The notes: generated from the letters alone by a model not told the origin. Counted from the first letter of the stretch, positions 25,327 through 33,796 are shown. The stretch: 64,000 bases of DNA from Burkholderia stagnalis (GCF_902830275.1 NZ_CADESW010000016.1:124001-188000), one strand, 5' to 3'. A program made the numbers and translations.

Positions 25327-25338
25327 TTGATCGGCCAC

Positions 25339-25376
25339 TTGCGCGATCCGTTAAATGTACTTATCATGGTTACATA
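25339..25376 (+). promoter_or_regulatory. Promoter and operator of the Rrf2 gene
   Basis: TTGCGC (25339-25344), a 17-base spacer and TATCAT (25362-25367) form the promoter. Overlapping the -10 is AATGTAC-N9-TTACATA (25354-25376), which matches the palindrome TATGTAA-N9-TTACATA found before the gene downstream of rrf2. Repression by the Rrf2 product itself is the simplest reading. Confidence 0.6.
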
Positions 25377-25421
25377 TGTTGCCGGCCGCAGTCGGGGCCG
25401 GCGACGCCGAGTGAGTCAGGA

Positions 25422-25874
25422 ATGAATACCAGCAGCCGCTTCGCGTTTGCCGTGCACGTGCTTGCCTTGTTGTCGATGCAGGAAGGCGAGCCGCTGTCGT
25501 CCGACATGATCGCCGGCAGCGTGAACACGAACCCGGCGCTGATCCGCCGGCTGCTGTCGATGCTGGCGGCCGCCGGGCTGACGACGTCGCAGCTCGGCGC
25601 CGGCGGCGGCGCGCTGCTGGCGCGCGAGCCGGGCGGCATCACGCTGCTCGACGTCTACCGGGCAGTCGACGACGCGCAGCTGTTCGCGCTGCACCGCGAG
25701 GCGCCGAATCCCGCGTGTCTCGTCGGGCGGCACATCCAGGGTGCGCTGACCGACTACATCGGCGATGCGCAGCGCGCGATGGAAGCGTCGCTGGCGACCC
25801 GCACGCTGGCCGACGTGACGGCCGACGTGCTGAATTCCGAGCAGCTTCGGCTGCATTCGGCCGGCGCGGGCTGA
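25422..25874 (+). CDS. Rrf2-family transcriptional regulator
   Basis: A 150-residue Rrf2-type winged-HTH protein: FAFAVHVLALLSMQEGEPLSSDMIAGSVNTNPALIRRLLSML forms the HTH, AGGGALLAREPGGITLLDVYRAVDD the wing region. Only one Cys (PNPACLVGRHI) is present instead of the three Cys that hold an iron-sulphur cluster in IscR or NsrR. This fits the YwnA-like subgroup, which may sense electrophiles or redox state through a single thiol. It is followed by an NAD(P)-binding protein gene with a matching operator, and its own promoter has the same operator, so it probably represses both. ATG 25422 has a GTCAGGA site upstream. Confidence 0.88.
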   Translation: MNTSSRFAFAVHVLALLSMQEGEPLSSDMIAGSVNTNPALIRRLLSMLAAAGLTTSQLGAGGGALLAREPGGITLLDVYRAVDDAQLFALHREAPNPACLVGRHIQGALTDYIGDAQRAMEASLATRTLADVTADVLNSEQLRLHSAGAG

Positions 25875-25968
25875 CGGGCGGGCAGCAGGGCAGTGAGCCG
25901 GGCGGCGCGACAGCGGCGGCCGGCGCAACGGGGTCGATCAATGGATCGTCCCATTTTTTTCGCACTTA

Positions 25969-25991
25969 TATGTAATTGGAAAAGTTACATA
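25969..25991 (+). promoter_or_regulatory. Palindromic operator of the NAD(P)-binding protein gene
   Basis: TATGTAA (25969-25975), nine bases, TTACATA (25985-25991): a perfect 7-bp inverted repeat 17 bases before the start codon. It shares spacing and sequence with the site before the Rrf2 gene, which differs at two bases. Confidence 0.65.
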
Positions 25992-26008
25992 TTTTTTGGA
26001 GAATCGAC

Positions 26009-26650
26009 ATGACGCAACGTACCTTGAACATCGCACTCTTCGGCGCCACCGGCACGATCGGCTCGCGCATCGCCGCCGAGGCCGCGCGACGCGGCCACCG
26101 CGTGACGGCGCTGTCGCGCACGCCGGGCGCGAGCGCCAACGGCATCACCGCGAAGGCCGCCGACCTGCTCGATCCGGCCAGCATCGCGGCCGCGCTGCCG
26201 GGCCACGACGTCGTCGCGAGCGCGTACGGCCCGAAGCAGGACGATACGGCGAAGGTGGTCGCGGCCGCGCGCGCGCTCGTCGACGGCGTGCGCCAGGCGG
26301 GCCTGAAGCGGCTCGTCGTGGTGGGCGGCGCGGGTTCGCTCGAAGTCGCGCCGGGCAAGCAGCTCGTCGACGTCGACGGCTTTCCGGACGCGTACAAGCC
26401 GGTCGCGCTCGCGCATCGCGATGCGCTCGCGTTCCTGCGCACCGTCAACGATCTCGACTGGACGTTCTTCGCGCCGGCCGCGCTGATCGCGCCGGGCGAG
26501 CGCACGGGCGTGTTCCGCACCGGCGTCGGGGCGCTGATCGTCGATGCGAACGGCGACAGCAAGATCTCGACGGAAGACTACGCGGTGGCGTTCGTCGATG
26601 CGCTCGAGCAGGGCAGCTTCGTGCGCGAGATCGCGACCGTCGCGTACTGA
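26009..26650 (+). CDS. NAD(P)-binding oxidoreductase of the YwnB/NmrA type
   Basis: A 213-residue single-domain Rossmann protein. GATGTIGSRIAAEAARRGHRVTALSRTPG gives the dinucleotide-binding motif and an Arg that suggests NADP(H); GLKRLVVVGGAGSLEVAPGKQLVD and LAHRDALAFLRTVNDLDWTFFAPAALIAPGERTG are typical of the YwnB-like NAD(P)H-binding group. These proteins are thought to be quinone or aldehyde reductases or redox sensors; the substrate is unknown here. TTGGAG lies 8 bases before ATG 26009. It follows the Rrf2 gene by 134 bases and has a matching operator, so it is likely the regulated target. Confidence 0.87.
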   Translation: MTQRTLNIALFGATGTIGSRIAAEAARRGHRVTALSRTPGASANGITAKAADLLDPASIAAALPGHDVVASAYGPKQDDTAKVVAAARALVDGVRQAGLKRLVVVGGAGSLEVAPGKQLVDVDGFPDAYKPVALAHRDALAFLRTVNDLDWTFFAPAALIAPGERTGVFRTGVGALIVDANGDSKISTEDYAVAFVDALEQGSFVREIATVAY

Positions 26651-26755
26651 GCCGCACGGCAGGCCGCATGACGCGGCTGCCGGCCCGTTTCGGCGGGGCC
26701 GCCGCCGCTTGCGGCTACACTAGGCGATCCGTGTTACCCCAGACAGGATCGCAAT

Positions 26756-29260
26756 TTGCTTTCGTTCTCCTTGCAATTTCTGGGCTGGGCCTTGATGGCC
26801 TGCTGTCTTGTGTTGCTGTTCCGCCGCGTCGCGACGGGCCGGCCGCTCCGGCCCCGTATCTCGTCCGGCATGGTCGTATTCGGCGTTGCGCTTGCGTGCG
26901 CACAGCCGGCATCGGCTGCGGCCGTGCCCGGACTCGCCGCTTTCCAGACGCTGATGACCCCGGCGGTGGCCGATGCGCCCGCGTCGGCGGCGTCGGGCGC
27001 GGCTGCGTCGGGCGCCGCGGCGGCATCGGCGCCGTCGCCGGCGAGCGCCGCCGAGATCGCGCAGTCGTTCAATGCGGTGATCCGCATGCTCGACAACGAC
27101 CGGCAGCGCAGCGCGCTCGTGTCGCAGCTCAAGGCGCTGCGCGACGTCGCGCAGACCGCGCAGGCAGCGTCCGGCGCATCGGCCGCGTCGGCCGCGAACG
27201 CGGGCCTGTGGGGCGCGATCGCGTCCGGCATGGCGTCCGTCGAATCGAGCATGAAGCAGGGCGACTCGCCCGTGCGCTACTGGGCGGGCCGTTTCAACGC
27301 GGCCGGCAACGAGCTGTACACGATCATGAGCGGGCACGGGCCCGACTCGTTCGGCCGCGTGCTGCTCGACTTCGCGCTGCTGCTCGTCGGCTGGGGCGCG
27401 TGCGCGGTCGTGCTGATCGCGATCCAGCAGCGGCTTGCCGCGCGCCTCGGCGTGGCGATGAGGCTCAATCCGAACCCGAGCGCGCACGAGATGTTGATGT
27501 TCGCGCTGCGCCGCGTCGGCCCGTGGATCATCGCGTTCGTGCTCGTGCTGACGATCGCGCGCAACCTGCCGGAATCGCTCGGCCGCACCGTCGCGCTGGT
27601 GATCGCGTACGCGATCGTCGCCGGTTCGGTGTTCGCGGCGCTGTGCCTGATCATGTTCGCGCTTTTCAGCGCCGGCCACCGCCGCGCGGCGGGGCGCGTG
27701 CTGATCGAGCGCTCGTGGCGCCTGCTGCGCGTGATCGGCGCGTTCGGCGCGCTCGGCGATGCGCTGCTCAACTACGATGTCGGGCACCTGCTCGGCACCA
27801 ATCTCGCGGGCCTGATCGCGACGGTCGCGAACATGGCGGCGGCCACGTTGTGCGCGTATTTCGCGCTCGCCTACCGGCGCCCGGTCGCGCACCTGATCCG
27901 CAACCGCAGCTACGCGCAGCGCACGGGCCATCGCGCGACCACGGAGATGGCCGAATTCGCCGCGTGGCTGTGGCCGGTGCCGGTGCTGCTGCTCGCGTTC
28001 GCCGCGGTGTTCGGCACGCTCGCGGGCAGCCGCACGTCGTCGAACCTGCTGCAGACGTCGATCGTCACCGCGCTGCTGCTGGTGCTCGCGTTCTTCCTGT
28101 CGGCGGTCGTGCTGCGCATCACGCGGCCGAACCCGGCGCACCGCCGCGTGCGGCGCAACCAGTCCGCGTACGTCGCGCGCCTCGTGCGCTTCGCCGGTTC
28201 GCTCGCGACGCTGTTCGTCTGGCTCGGCTACATCGAGCTGACGTCGCGGCTGTGGGGCATCTCGATCGCGCGCATCGTCGAGCACAGCGTGGCCGCGCGC
28301 GGCATCGCGCAGGCGATGTCCGCGATCGTCGTCACGTGGTTCGTGTCGTGGCTCGTGTGGATCATCGTCGACACCGCGATTCTCGAGGCGCTCAACTCGG
28401 CCGCCGCGCGGCGCGGCCGCAATCCGAGCGTGCGCGCGCGCACGATGCTGCCGCTCGTGCGCAACGTGGTGTTCGTGTCGATCATCACGATCGCCGCGAT
28501 CGTCACCGCGGCGAACCTCGGCATCAACGTCACGCCGCTGCTCGCCGGCGCCGGCGTGATCGGCCTCGCGGTCGGCTTCGGCGCGCAGTCGCTCGTGTCC
28601 GACCTGATCACGGGGCTGTTCATCATCGTCGAGGACACGATCTCGGTCGGCGACTGGATCGACGTCGACGGCGGCCACGCGGGCACCGTCGAGCACCTGT
28701 CGATCCGCACCGTGCGGCTGCGCGACGGGCAGGGCGCGCTGCACGCGATCCCGTTCTCGCAGATCAAGATCGTCAAGAACCTGTCGCGCGACTTCGGCTG
28801 CGCGGTGTTCGAGGTGCGTGCGCCGCTGTCCGCCGACGTCGACGCGATCACGCGCCTGATTCACGACGCGGGGTCGGACCTGTGGAGCGACTTCACGGTG
28901 CGGCGCCAGATGCTCGGCGGCGTCGAGGTGTGGGGGCTCGACCGGTTCGAGCCGAACTGGCTGATCGTCAAGGGGCAGATCCGCACGCAGCCGCTGCAGC
29001 AGGCGACGGTGATGCGCGCGTTCAATGCGCGCGTGAAGGCAAGGATGGAAGCGGCGGGCATCGAGATTCCGGTGCCGCAGATGCAGGTGGTGTCGCCGCC
29101 CAGGCACGGCGCCGCGCAAGGGCCGGTGACCGCGGCCGGCGAGGTCGGGGCGGCCAACGAGGCGACGGTGGCGCCGGTCGCGCCGGCGGACGGGGCGCAT
29201 GCGGCGCCGGCCTCGACCTCGGTCTCGGCCTCGGCCGTGCGTGACGGCGGCGCAACCTGA
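26756..29260 (+). CDS. Large MscS-family mechanosensitive channel with periplasmic N-domain
   Basis: An 834-residue inner-membrane channel. After a signal-like N-terminus (LQFLGWALMACCLVLLFRR) comes an Ala-rich periplasmic region (about 55-190), several transmembrane helices (about 200-560) and the MscS core: ITTIAAIVTAANLGINVTPLLAGAGVIGLAVGFG-like pore helix, then QSLVSDLITGLFIIVEDTISVGDWI and the beta domain IDVDGGHAGTVEHLSIRTVRLRDGQ. The size and order fit YbiO/MscM-type channels that open on osmotic downshock. The C-terminus ends in a Gly/Ala-rich tail. The start at TTG 26756 is supported by an AGGA site; ATG 26795 is the next choice. No operon partner. Confidence 0.88.
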   Translation: MLSFSLQFLGWALMACCLVLLFRRVATGRPLRPRISSGMVVFGVALACAQPASAAAVPGLAAFQTLMTPAVADAPASAASGAAASGAAAASAPSPASAAEIAQSFNAVIRMLDNDRQRSALVSQLKALRDVAQTAQAASGASAASAANAGLWGAIASGMASVESSMKQGDSPVRYWAGRFNAAGNELYTIMSGHGPDSFGRVLLDFALLLVGWGACAVVLIAIQQRLAARLGVAMRLNPNPSAHEMLMFALRRVGPWIIAFVLVLTIARNLPESLGRTVALVIAYAIVAGSVFAALCLIMFALFSAGHRRAAGRVLIERSWRLLRVIGAFGALGDALLNYDVGHLLGTNLAGLIATVANMAAATLCAYFALAYRRPVAHLIRNRSYAQRTGHRATTEMAEFAAWLWPVPVLLLAFAAVFGTLAGSRTSSNLLQTSIVTALLLVLAFFLSAVVLRITRPNPAHRRVRRNQSAYVARLVRFAGSLATLFVWLGYIELTSRLWGISIARIVEHSVAARGIAQAMSAIVVTWFVSWLVWIIVDTAILEALNSAAARRGRNPSVRARTMLPLVRNVVFVSIITIAAIVTAANLGINVTPLLAGAGVIGLAVGFGAQSLVSDLITGLFIIVEDTISVGDWIDVDGGHAGTVEHLSIRTVRLRDGQGALHAIPFSQIKIVKNLSRDFGCAVFEVRAPLSADVDAITRLIHDAGSDLWSDFTVRRQMLGGVEVWGLDRFEPNWLIVKGQIRTQPLQQATVMRAFNARVKARMEAAGIEIPVPQMQVVSPPRHGAAQGPVTAAGEVGAANEATVAPVAPADGAHAAPASTSVSASAVRDGGAT

Positions 29261-29352
29261 GCCGGCGCCGGCGGCCTGACGCGCATGTCGGTATTTATAC
29301 CGGTCGACGCGGACAAGCAGTTTTCATATTGTTCCCCGGGATGCTATGTGCA

Positions 29353-29367
29353 TAGAATAAATTTCTA
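29353..29367 (+). promoter_or_regulatory. Lrp-like box before the Lrp-family gene
   Basis: TAGAATAAATTTCTA agrees with the Lrp consensus YAGHAWATTWTDCTR at 13 of 15 positions and contains the inverted repeat ATAGAA-N5-TTCTAT. It lies 20 bases before the regulator's start codon, so autoregulation is likely. Confidence 0.55.
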
Positions 29368-29386
29368 TCGACAAAGGGCCGGGGAA

Positions 29387-29857
29387 ATGGATGCCATCGA
29401 TCGCAAGCTGCTGGAGCTGTTGCAAGCGGATGCCACGCTGCCGATTGCGGAGCTCGCGCAACGCGTGAACCTGTCGCAGACGCCGTGCTGGAAGCGCGTG
29501 CAGCGGCTCAAGGAGACGGGCGCGATTCGCGCGCAGGTCGCGCTGTGCGATCCGCGCAAGCTGGGCGTCGGCACGACGGTGTTCGTCGCCGTGCGCACCA
29601 ACCAGCACACCGAGGAGTGGGCGCTGCGCTTCACGGAGGCCGTGCGCGACATGCCCGAAGTCGTCGAGGTCTACCGGATGAGCGGCGAGACCGATTACCT
29701 GCTGCGCGTCGTGGTCGCGGGCATCGACGACTACGATCGCGTCTACAAGCAGCTGATCCGCGCGGTGCCGCTGTTCGACGTCAGCTCGTCGTTCGCGATG
29801 GAGCAGATCAAGTATTCGACCGCGCTGCCCGTGCGCGACGTCGCCGAGCCGGCGTAA
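29387..29857 (+). CDS. Lrp/AsnC-family transcriptional regulator
   Basis: A 156-residue feast/famine regulator: HTH at 1-60 (MDAIDRKLLELLQADATLPIAELAQRVNLSQTPCWKRVQRL) and RAM effector domain at 65-150 (VFVAVRTNQHTEEWALRF, VVEVYRMSGETDYLLRVVV, RAVPLFDVSSSFAMEQIKYSTALP). Such proteins form octamers and answer to an amino acid. The end VSSSFAMEQIKYSTALP is typical of BkdR/Lrp-like members. ATG 29387 has a GGGGA site; the longer frame from 29285 is rejected because it runs through the Lrp-like box. It converges with fbpC with 30 bases between stops and probably does not regulate it by position alone. Confidence 0.92.
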   Translation: MDAIDRKLLELLQADATLPIAELAQRVNLSQTPCWKRVQRLKETGAIRAQVALCDPRKLGVGTTVFVAVRTNQHTEEWALRFTEAVRDMPEVVEVYRMSGETDYLLRVVVAGIDDYDRVYKQLIRAVPLFDVSSSFAMEQIKYSTALPVRDVAEPA

Positions 29858-29887
29858 GCGCCGGTTCGACGCGCGCCGCCGTCGCGG

Positions 29888-30661
29888 TCAGCGGCCGCGC
29901 GCGAGTGCGCGGGCGCGTTCGTCGGCAAGCGCGTCGCGGCGCACGAAGTCGGCGACGAATGCGCTGGCCGGCGCGTGGTGCAGCGCGTACGGCGTATCCC
30001 ATTGCGCGAGCCGCCCGTGCTGCATCACGCCGATGCGGTCGGCGATCGCGAACGCTTCCGCCTGGTTGTGCGTGACGAGGATCGCCGTGTGGCCGGTGCG
30101 CTTCAGGATGTCGCGCAGCTCGAACGCGAGCCGCTCGCGCGTATCGACGTCGAGGTTCGAGAACGGCTCGTCGAGCAGCAGCAGTTCCGGCGACGGCGCG
30201 AGCGCGCGGGCGAGCGCGACGCGCTGCTGCTGGCCGCCGGACAGCTCGTGCGGATACGCGCCGGCGGCGTCCGCCAGGCCGACCAGCGCGAGCATCTCGG
30301 CGACGCGCGCGCGCCGTTCGGCCGCCGGCCGCCGCCGCAGGCCGAATGCGACGTTGTCTGCGGCGCTCAGGTGCGGGAACAGCGCGTAATCCTGGAACAT
30401 CATGCCGATGCGCCGCCGCTCGGGCGGCACGTCGACCGACGGCGACGCGACGCTCGCGCCGTCCAGCACGATGCGGCCCGCGCGCACCGGCTCGAAGCCG
30501 GCGATCGCGCGCAGCACGGTCGTCTTGCCGCAGCCGGACGCGCCGAGCAGGCAGCCGATGTCGCCGCGGGGCAGCGCGAGGCTGAGCCCGTCGACCACCG
30601 TGCGGCGGCCCTGCGGCGTGTCGTAGGCGAGGGTGAGGGCGTCGAGTTCGAGCAGGTTCAC
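29888..30661 (-). CDS. fbpC: Iron(III) ABC transporter ATP-binding protein
   Basis: A 257-residue ABC ATPase energising ferric iron import. Walker A is GASGCGKTT (about 38-46), the signature LSGGQQQRVALARALA is near 140, Walker B LLLLDEPFSNLD follows, and the switch His is in VTHNQAEA. The protein is shorter than FbpC of Neisseria (about 350), because the C-terminal TOBE-like regulatory domain is missing. Last gene of the minus-strand fbpABC operon; its start is 4 bases from the fbpB stop. The assignment to iron rests on the FbpA-type binding protein and the Fur-box promoter. Confidence 0.92.
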   Translation of the reverse strand: MNLLELDALTLAYDTPQGRRTVVDGLSLALPRGDIGCLLGASGCGKTTVLRAIAGFEPVRAGRIVLDGASVASPSVDVPPERRRIGMMFQDYALFPHLSAADNVAFGLRRRPAAERRARVAEMLALVGLADAAGAYPHELSGGQQQRVALARALAPSPELLLLDEPFSNLDVDTRERLAFELRDILKRTGHTAILVTHNQAEAFAIADRIGVMQHGRLAQWDTPYALHHAPASAFVADFVRRDALADERARALARGR

Positions 30662-30665
30662 GGTG

Positions 30666-32345
30666 TCAGGTTCCGATCTTGTGGCGGGTGCGGGCGAGCA
30701 GGATCACGGGCACGAGCCCGGCGAGTACGATCGCGAGCGCGGCGACCGCGCCTTCCTCGTAGGTGCCGCGCGCGGCCTCCGCGTACAGCCAGGTCGCGAG
30801 CGTGTCGAAGTTCAGCGGGCGCAGCAGCAGCGTCGCCGGCAATTCCTTCATCGCGTCGACGAACACCAGCAGCGCGCTCGTCGTCAGCGCGGGGCGCAGC
30901 AGCGGCAGGTGCACGCGCCGCAGCGTGCCGCCGGCGGTTTCGCCGAGCGAGCGGGCCGCCTGCTCGAGCGACGGCGGGATGCGCGCGAGGCCGGCCTCGA
31001 TGCTGCCGGCCGAGATCGCGAGGAAGCGCACCGTGTACGCAACCACGAGCGCGGCCGCGGAGCCCATCAGGATGAGCCCGTCACGGCCGAGCGCCGCGCC
31101 GATCACGCGATCGGCGGCCGCGAGCGGGATCAGCAGGCCGATCGCGAGCACGGTGCCCGGCACCGCGTAGCCGAGGCTTGCGATCCGTGCGCAAACGCGC
31201 GCCGGGCCCGCGCCGGCGCTGTCGCGCTGCGCGCGCGCGGCCCAGGCGATGACCAGCCCGCATGCGAGCGTCGCCGCGGTGGCGGCGCCCGCGACCGTCA
31301 GCGTGTTGACGAGCCCCGTCAGCAACTGCGCGGACACGCCGCCGACGAGATGCAGCCGCTTGCCGGTTTCGACCGCGAGATACGCGGCCGGCGCGCCGAA
31401 GCCGAGCAGCACCGGCAGCCAGCCGAGCGCCGCAGCGCTCCACGCGGCCGGCCCGCGCAGCCGGCGCGGCGCGATCGGGCGCATGCGCCGGCCGTGCGCA
31501 TAGCGCTGGCGGCGGCGCCCGTAGCGCTCGAGCACGATCATGCCGACGACGATCGCGAGCATCGCCAGCGCGATCTGCGCGGCGCCGGCGAGGTCGGAAC
31601 GGGTGATCCAGGTGGTGTAGACGGATACGGTCAGCGTCTGCACGCCGAGAAATTCCGATGCGCCGATGTCGTTCAGCGTCTCGAGCAGCGCGAGGCTGAC
31701 GCCGACCGCGATCGCCGGCCGCGCGAGCGGCACGACGACCCGCCAGAACGTTGCGATGCGCCCCGCGCCGAGCGTGCGCGCGGCTTCGAGCAGGCTCGCG
31801 GACTGCGTGACGAACATCGCGCGGGTGCTCAGGTAAACATACGGGTACAGCACGAAGCCGAGCACGAAGATCGCGCCCGGCAGCGAGCGCAGGTCGGGCA
31901 GGCGGAACTGCCGCGGGCTGTCGAAGCCGAGCAGCCAGCGGATCGCGCCCTGCACGGGGCCGATCGGATGCAGCAGGTCGAGATACGCGAACGCGACGAT
32001 GTAGGTCGGCACCGCGAGCGGCAGCAGCAGCGCCCAGGTCAGCGCGCGGCGGCCCGGGAAGTCGTACGCGGTGACGAGCCACGCGCTGCCGGTGCCGACG
32101 ATCGTGACGATCGCGCCGACGCCTGCGAGCAGCAGCAGCGTGTTCGCGAGCGCCTGCGGCAGCACGAATTCGGCGAGATGCCGCCAGTGCGCGAGGTCGG
32201 CACCGAAGGCAGCGCCGACGAGCACGGCAAGCGGCGCCGCGACCACCGCGGCGATCGCGAGCGCCGCGGCGAGCCACACGCCGCCCTTCAGGCGCGGCGC
32301 CCGCCGCGGGCGGCGGGCGGGCGCGAACGATGCATCAGTTGTCAA
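30666..32345 (-). CDS. fbpB: Iron(III) ABC transporter permease with two fused permease domains
   Basis: A 559-residue inner-membrane protein with two permease halves, each ending in an EAA loop: LLEAARTLGAGRIATFWRVVVPLARPAI in the first half, SLEQAARSLGETAGGTLRRVHLPLLRPAL in the second. That fused layout of about twelve helices is usual in FbpB/SfuB/HitB iron permeases. It begins with a TTG at 32345 that overlaps the end of fbpA by 11 bases, and ends 4 bases before fbpC, so the three genes are translationally linked. The basic N-terminus (APARRPRRAPRLKG) sits in the cytoplasm. Confidence 0.92.
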   Translation of the reverse strand: MTTDASFAPARRPRRAPRLKGGVWLAAALAIAAVVAAPLAVLVGAAFGADLAHWRHLAEFVLPQALANTLLLLAGVGAIVTIVGTGSAWLVTAYDFPGRRALTWALLLPLAVPTYIVAFAYLDLLHPIGPVQGAIRWLLGFDSPRQFRLPDLRSLPGAIFVLGFVLYPYVYLSTRAMFVTQSASLLEAARTLGAGRIATFWRVVVPLARPAIAVGVSLALLETLNDIGASEFLGVQTLTVSVYTTWITRSDLAGAAQIALAMLAIVVGMIVLERYGRRRQRYAHGRRMRPIAPRRLRGPAAWSAAALGWLPVLLGFGAPAAYLAVETGKRLHLVGGVSAQLLTGLVNTLTVAGAATAATLACGLVIAWAARAQRDSAGAGPARVCARIASLGYAVPGTVLAIGLLIPLAAADRVIGAALGRDGLILMGSAAALVVAYTVRFLAISAGSIEAGLARIPPSLEQAARSLGETAGGTLRRVHLPLLRPALTTSALLVFVDAMKELPATLLLRPLNFDTLATWLYAEAARGTYEEGAVAALAIVLAGLVPVILLARTRHKIGT

Positions 32346-33378
32346 AGCCGACCTTGTCGACGAGCTGGCTCGCCTGCTTGCGGTATTTCGCGATCTCCAC
32401 GAGCGGCAGCGGGTCGACCTTCAGCGGGCCGAAGCTCGCGACGACCGGGTCCAGCTTCACGTTCGCGCGCACCGGATACTCGTAGTTCGCCTGCGCGTAC
32501 AGCGTCTGCGCGTCCGGCGACACGAGGTATTCGAGCAGCTTGACCGCGTTGGCCTTGTGCGGCGCGTGCTTCGCGACCGCCGCGCCGCTGATGTTCACGT
32601 GCGTGCCGCCGCTTTTCGCGTTCGCGAAGGTCGGCCGCACGACCTTGATCGCGTCGCCCCACTTGCGCGCGTCGGTGCCCGGTTCCGCGTTCTTCATGTG
32701 GCCGACGTAGTACGCGTTCGCGAGCCCGACGTCGCAGATCCCGCCGAGAATGTCGCGCGCGACGTCGCGGTCGCCGCCCGTCGCCTTGCGCGCGAGGTTC
32801 GCCTTCACGCCGCGCAGCCATTTCTCGGTCGCGGCTTCGCCGTCGTGCGCGATCATCGACGCGACCAGCGCGGTGTTGTACGGATGCTGGCCGGAGCGGA
32901 TGCACACCTTGCCCTTCCACTTCGGATCGGCGAGGTCTTCGTAGCGGAACGCGTCGACCTTCAGGTCTTTCTCGACGTACAGCACGCGGTCGCGCAGCGA
33001 CAGCGCGTACCAGTCGCCCTGCGCGCCGCGCAGGTTGGCGGGAATCGCGTCGTCGAGCGCCTTCGAGCGGACCGGCTGGGTGACGCCGCCGTCGACCAGG
33101 TCGAGCAGGTTGCCGATGTCGACCGTCATCAGCACGTCGGCCGGCGACTGGCCGCCTTCCGCCTTCACGCGCTCGAGCAGGCCGTCCTTCACGAACACGG
33201 TGTTGACCTTGATGCCGTTCTGCTTCGTGAACGCGTCGATCAGCGGCTGGATCAGCTTCGGCTCGCGGGTGGTGTACAGGCTGACTTCCTCGGCCGCGTG
33301 GGCGAGCGGCGCGAAGGCGGCCGCGGCGACGGCGAGGGCGCCGACGAGCGGCAGCAGGCGGGTGCGCGGATGCGACAT
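32335..33378 (-). CDS. fbpA: Iron(III) periplasmic binding protein
   Basis: A 347-residue class C ferric-binding protein. The signal peptide is MSHPRTRLLPLVGALAVAAAAFAP with cleavage after AHA. VSLYTTREPKLIQPLIDAFTKQNGIKVNTVFVKDGLLERVKAEG is the diagnostic N-lobe, and the adjacent tyrosines of LANAYYVGHM (near residue 220) are the iron ligands of this class. It should capture free ferric iron or ferric chelates in the periplasm and hand it to FbpB. First gene of the operon, behind a promoter with a Fur box at 33472-33501. Class-C proteins of the same fold may bind other cargoes, but the paired Tyr and Fur box argue for iron. Confidence 0.94.
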   Translation of the reverse strand: MSHPRTRLLPLVGALAVAAAAFAPLAHAAEEVSLYTTREPKLIQPLIDAFTKQNGIKVNTVFVKDGLLERVKAEGGQSPADVLMTVDIGNLLDLVDGGVTQPVRSKALDDAIPANLRGAQGDWYALSLRDRVLYVEKDLKVDAFRYEDLADPKWKGKVCIRSGQHPYNTALVASMIAHDGEAATEKWLRGVKANLARKATGGDRDVARDILGGICDVGLANAYYVGHMKNAEPGTDARKWGDAIKVVRPTFANAKSGGTHVNISGAAVAKHAPHKANAVKLLEYLVSPDAQTLYAQANYEYPVRANVKLDPVVASFGPLKVDPLPLVEIAKYRKQASQLVDKVGFDN

Positions 33379-33471
33379 GGGAGCTCCGGTGAGGCAGGTG
33401 GACGAAGAAGGTGTGCCGGGCCGCGCCTGCCGCTCGAATGACCCGGAACTTTACAGAATGAAAGACTCCGG

Positions 33472-33501
33472 ATTCTAGATCGGAATGGGAATTATTATCA
33501 A
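33472..33501 (-). promoter_or_regulatory. Fur-controlled promoter of fbpABC
   Basis: On the minus strand TTGATA (complement at 33496-33501), an 18-base spacer and TAGAAT (complement at 33472-33477) form a good sigma-70 promoter, 5 of 6 in each box. The spacer and -35 are covered by GATAATAATTCCCATTCCG (33481-33499), which matches the 19-bp Fur consensus at 12 positions. The ATG of fbpA is 94 bases downstream of the -10. Confidence 0.68.
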
Positions 33502-33631
33502 ATGAAAGTTTGCGTCAGGCCCGGGAAAGGCCGCGCGGCGGGGGCGGGGAAATGTGGCGGGGCGCGGCGGCAACCTGCGCGCAAGCGCGTAGAATGCCCG
33601 CTTCGATGAATTTGACGGAGCGGGCCCGAGC

Positions 33632-33796
33632 ATGAACGATCAGCGCAAGAAGAATCCTGTACGCAACGTGAGCATCCTGATCGTCGTGGCCGTCGCGCTC
33701 GTGATCGGCACGATCCTCTACAACGCGGTCTCGCAGAAGCGCGCGTACGACGAGGCGCATCCGGCGGTGGCTTCGAGCGCGTCGGCGGCGCACTGA
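33632..33796 (+). CDS. Small single-pass membrane protein, 54 residues
   Basis: This short gene encodes 54 residues with a basic N-terminus (MNDQRKKNPVRNVS), one membrane segment (ILIVVAVALVIGTILYNAV, about 15-33) and a short soluble tail QKRAYDEAHPAVASSASAAH. A GACGGAG site lies 10-16 bases before ATG 33632. The positive-inside rule puts the N-terminus in the cytoplasm and the tail in the periplasm. I do not recognise the family. It lies between the divergent fbpABC promoter and the convergent permease gene and has no operon partner, so its role cannot be inferred. Confidence 0.7.
   Translation: MNDQRKKNPVRNVSILIVVAVALVIGTILYNAVSQKRAYDEAHPAVASSASAAH

Noticed and set aside
25996..29244. 1082-codon plus-strand frame overlapping the NAD(P)-binding and MscS genes
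   Set aside because: Frame-shifted shadow; the two genes in their own frames have well-defined domains and starts.
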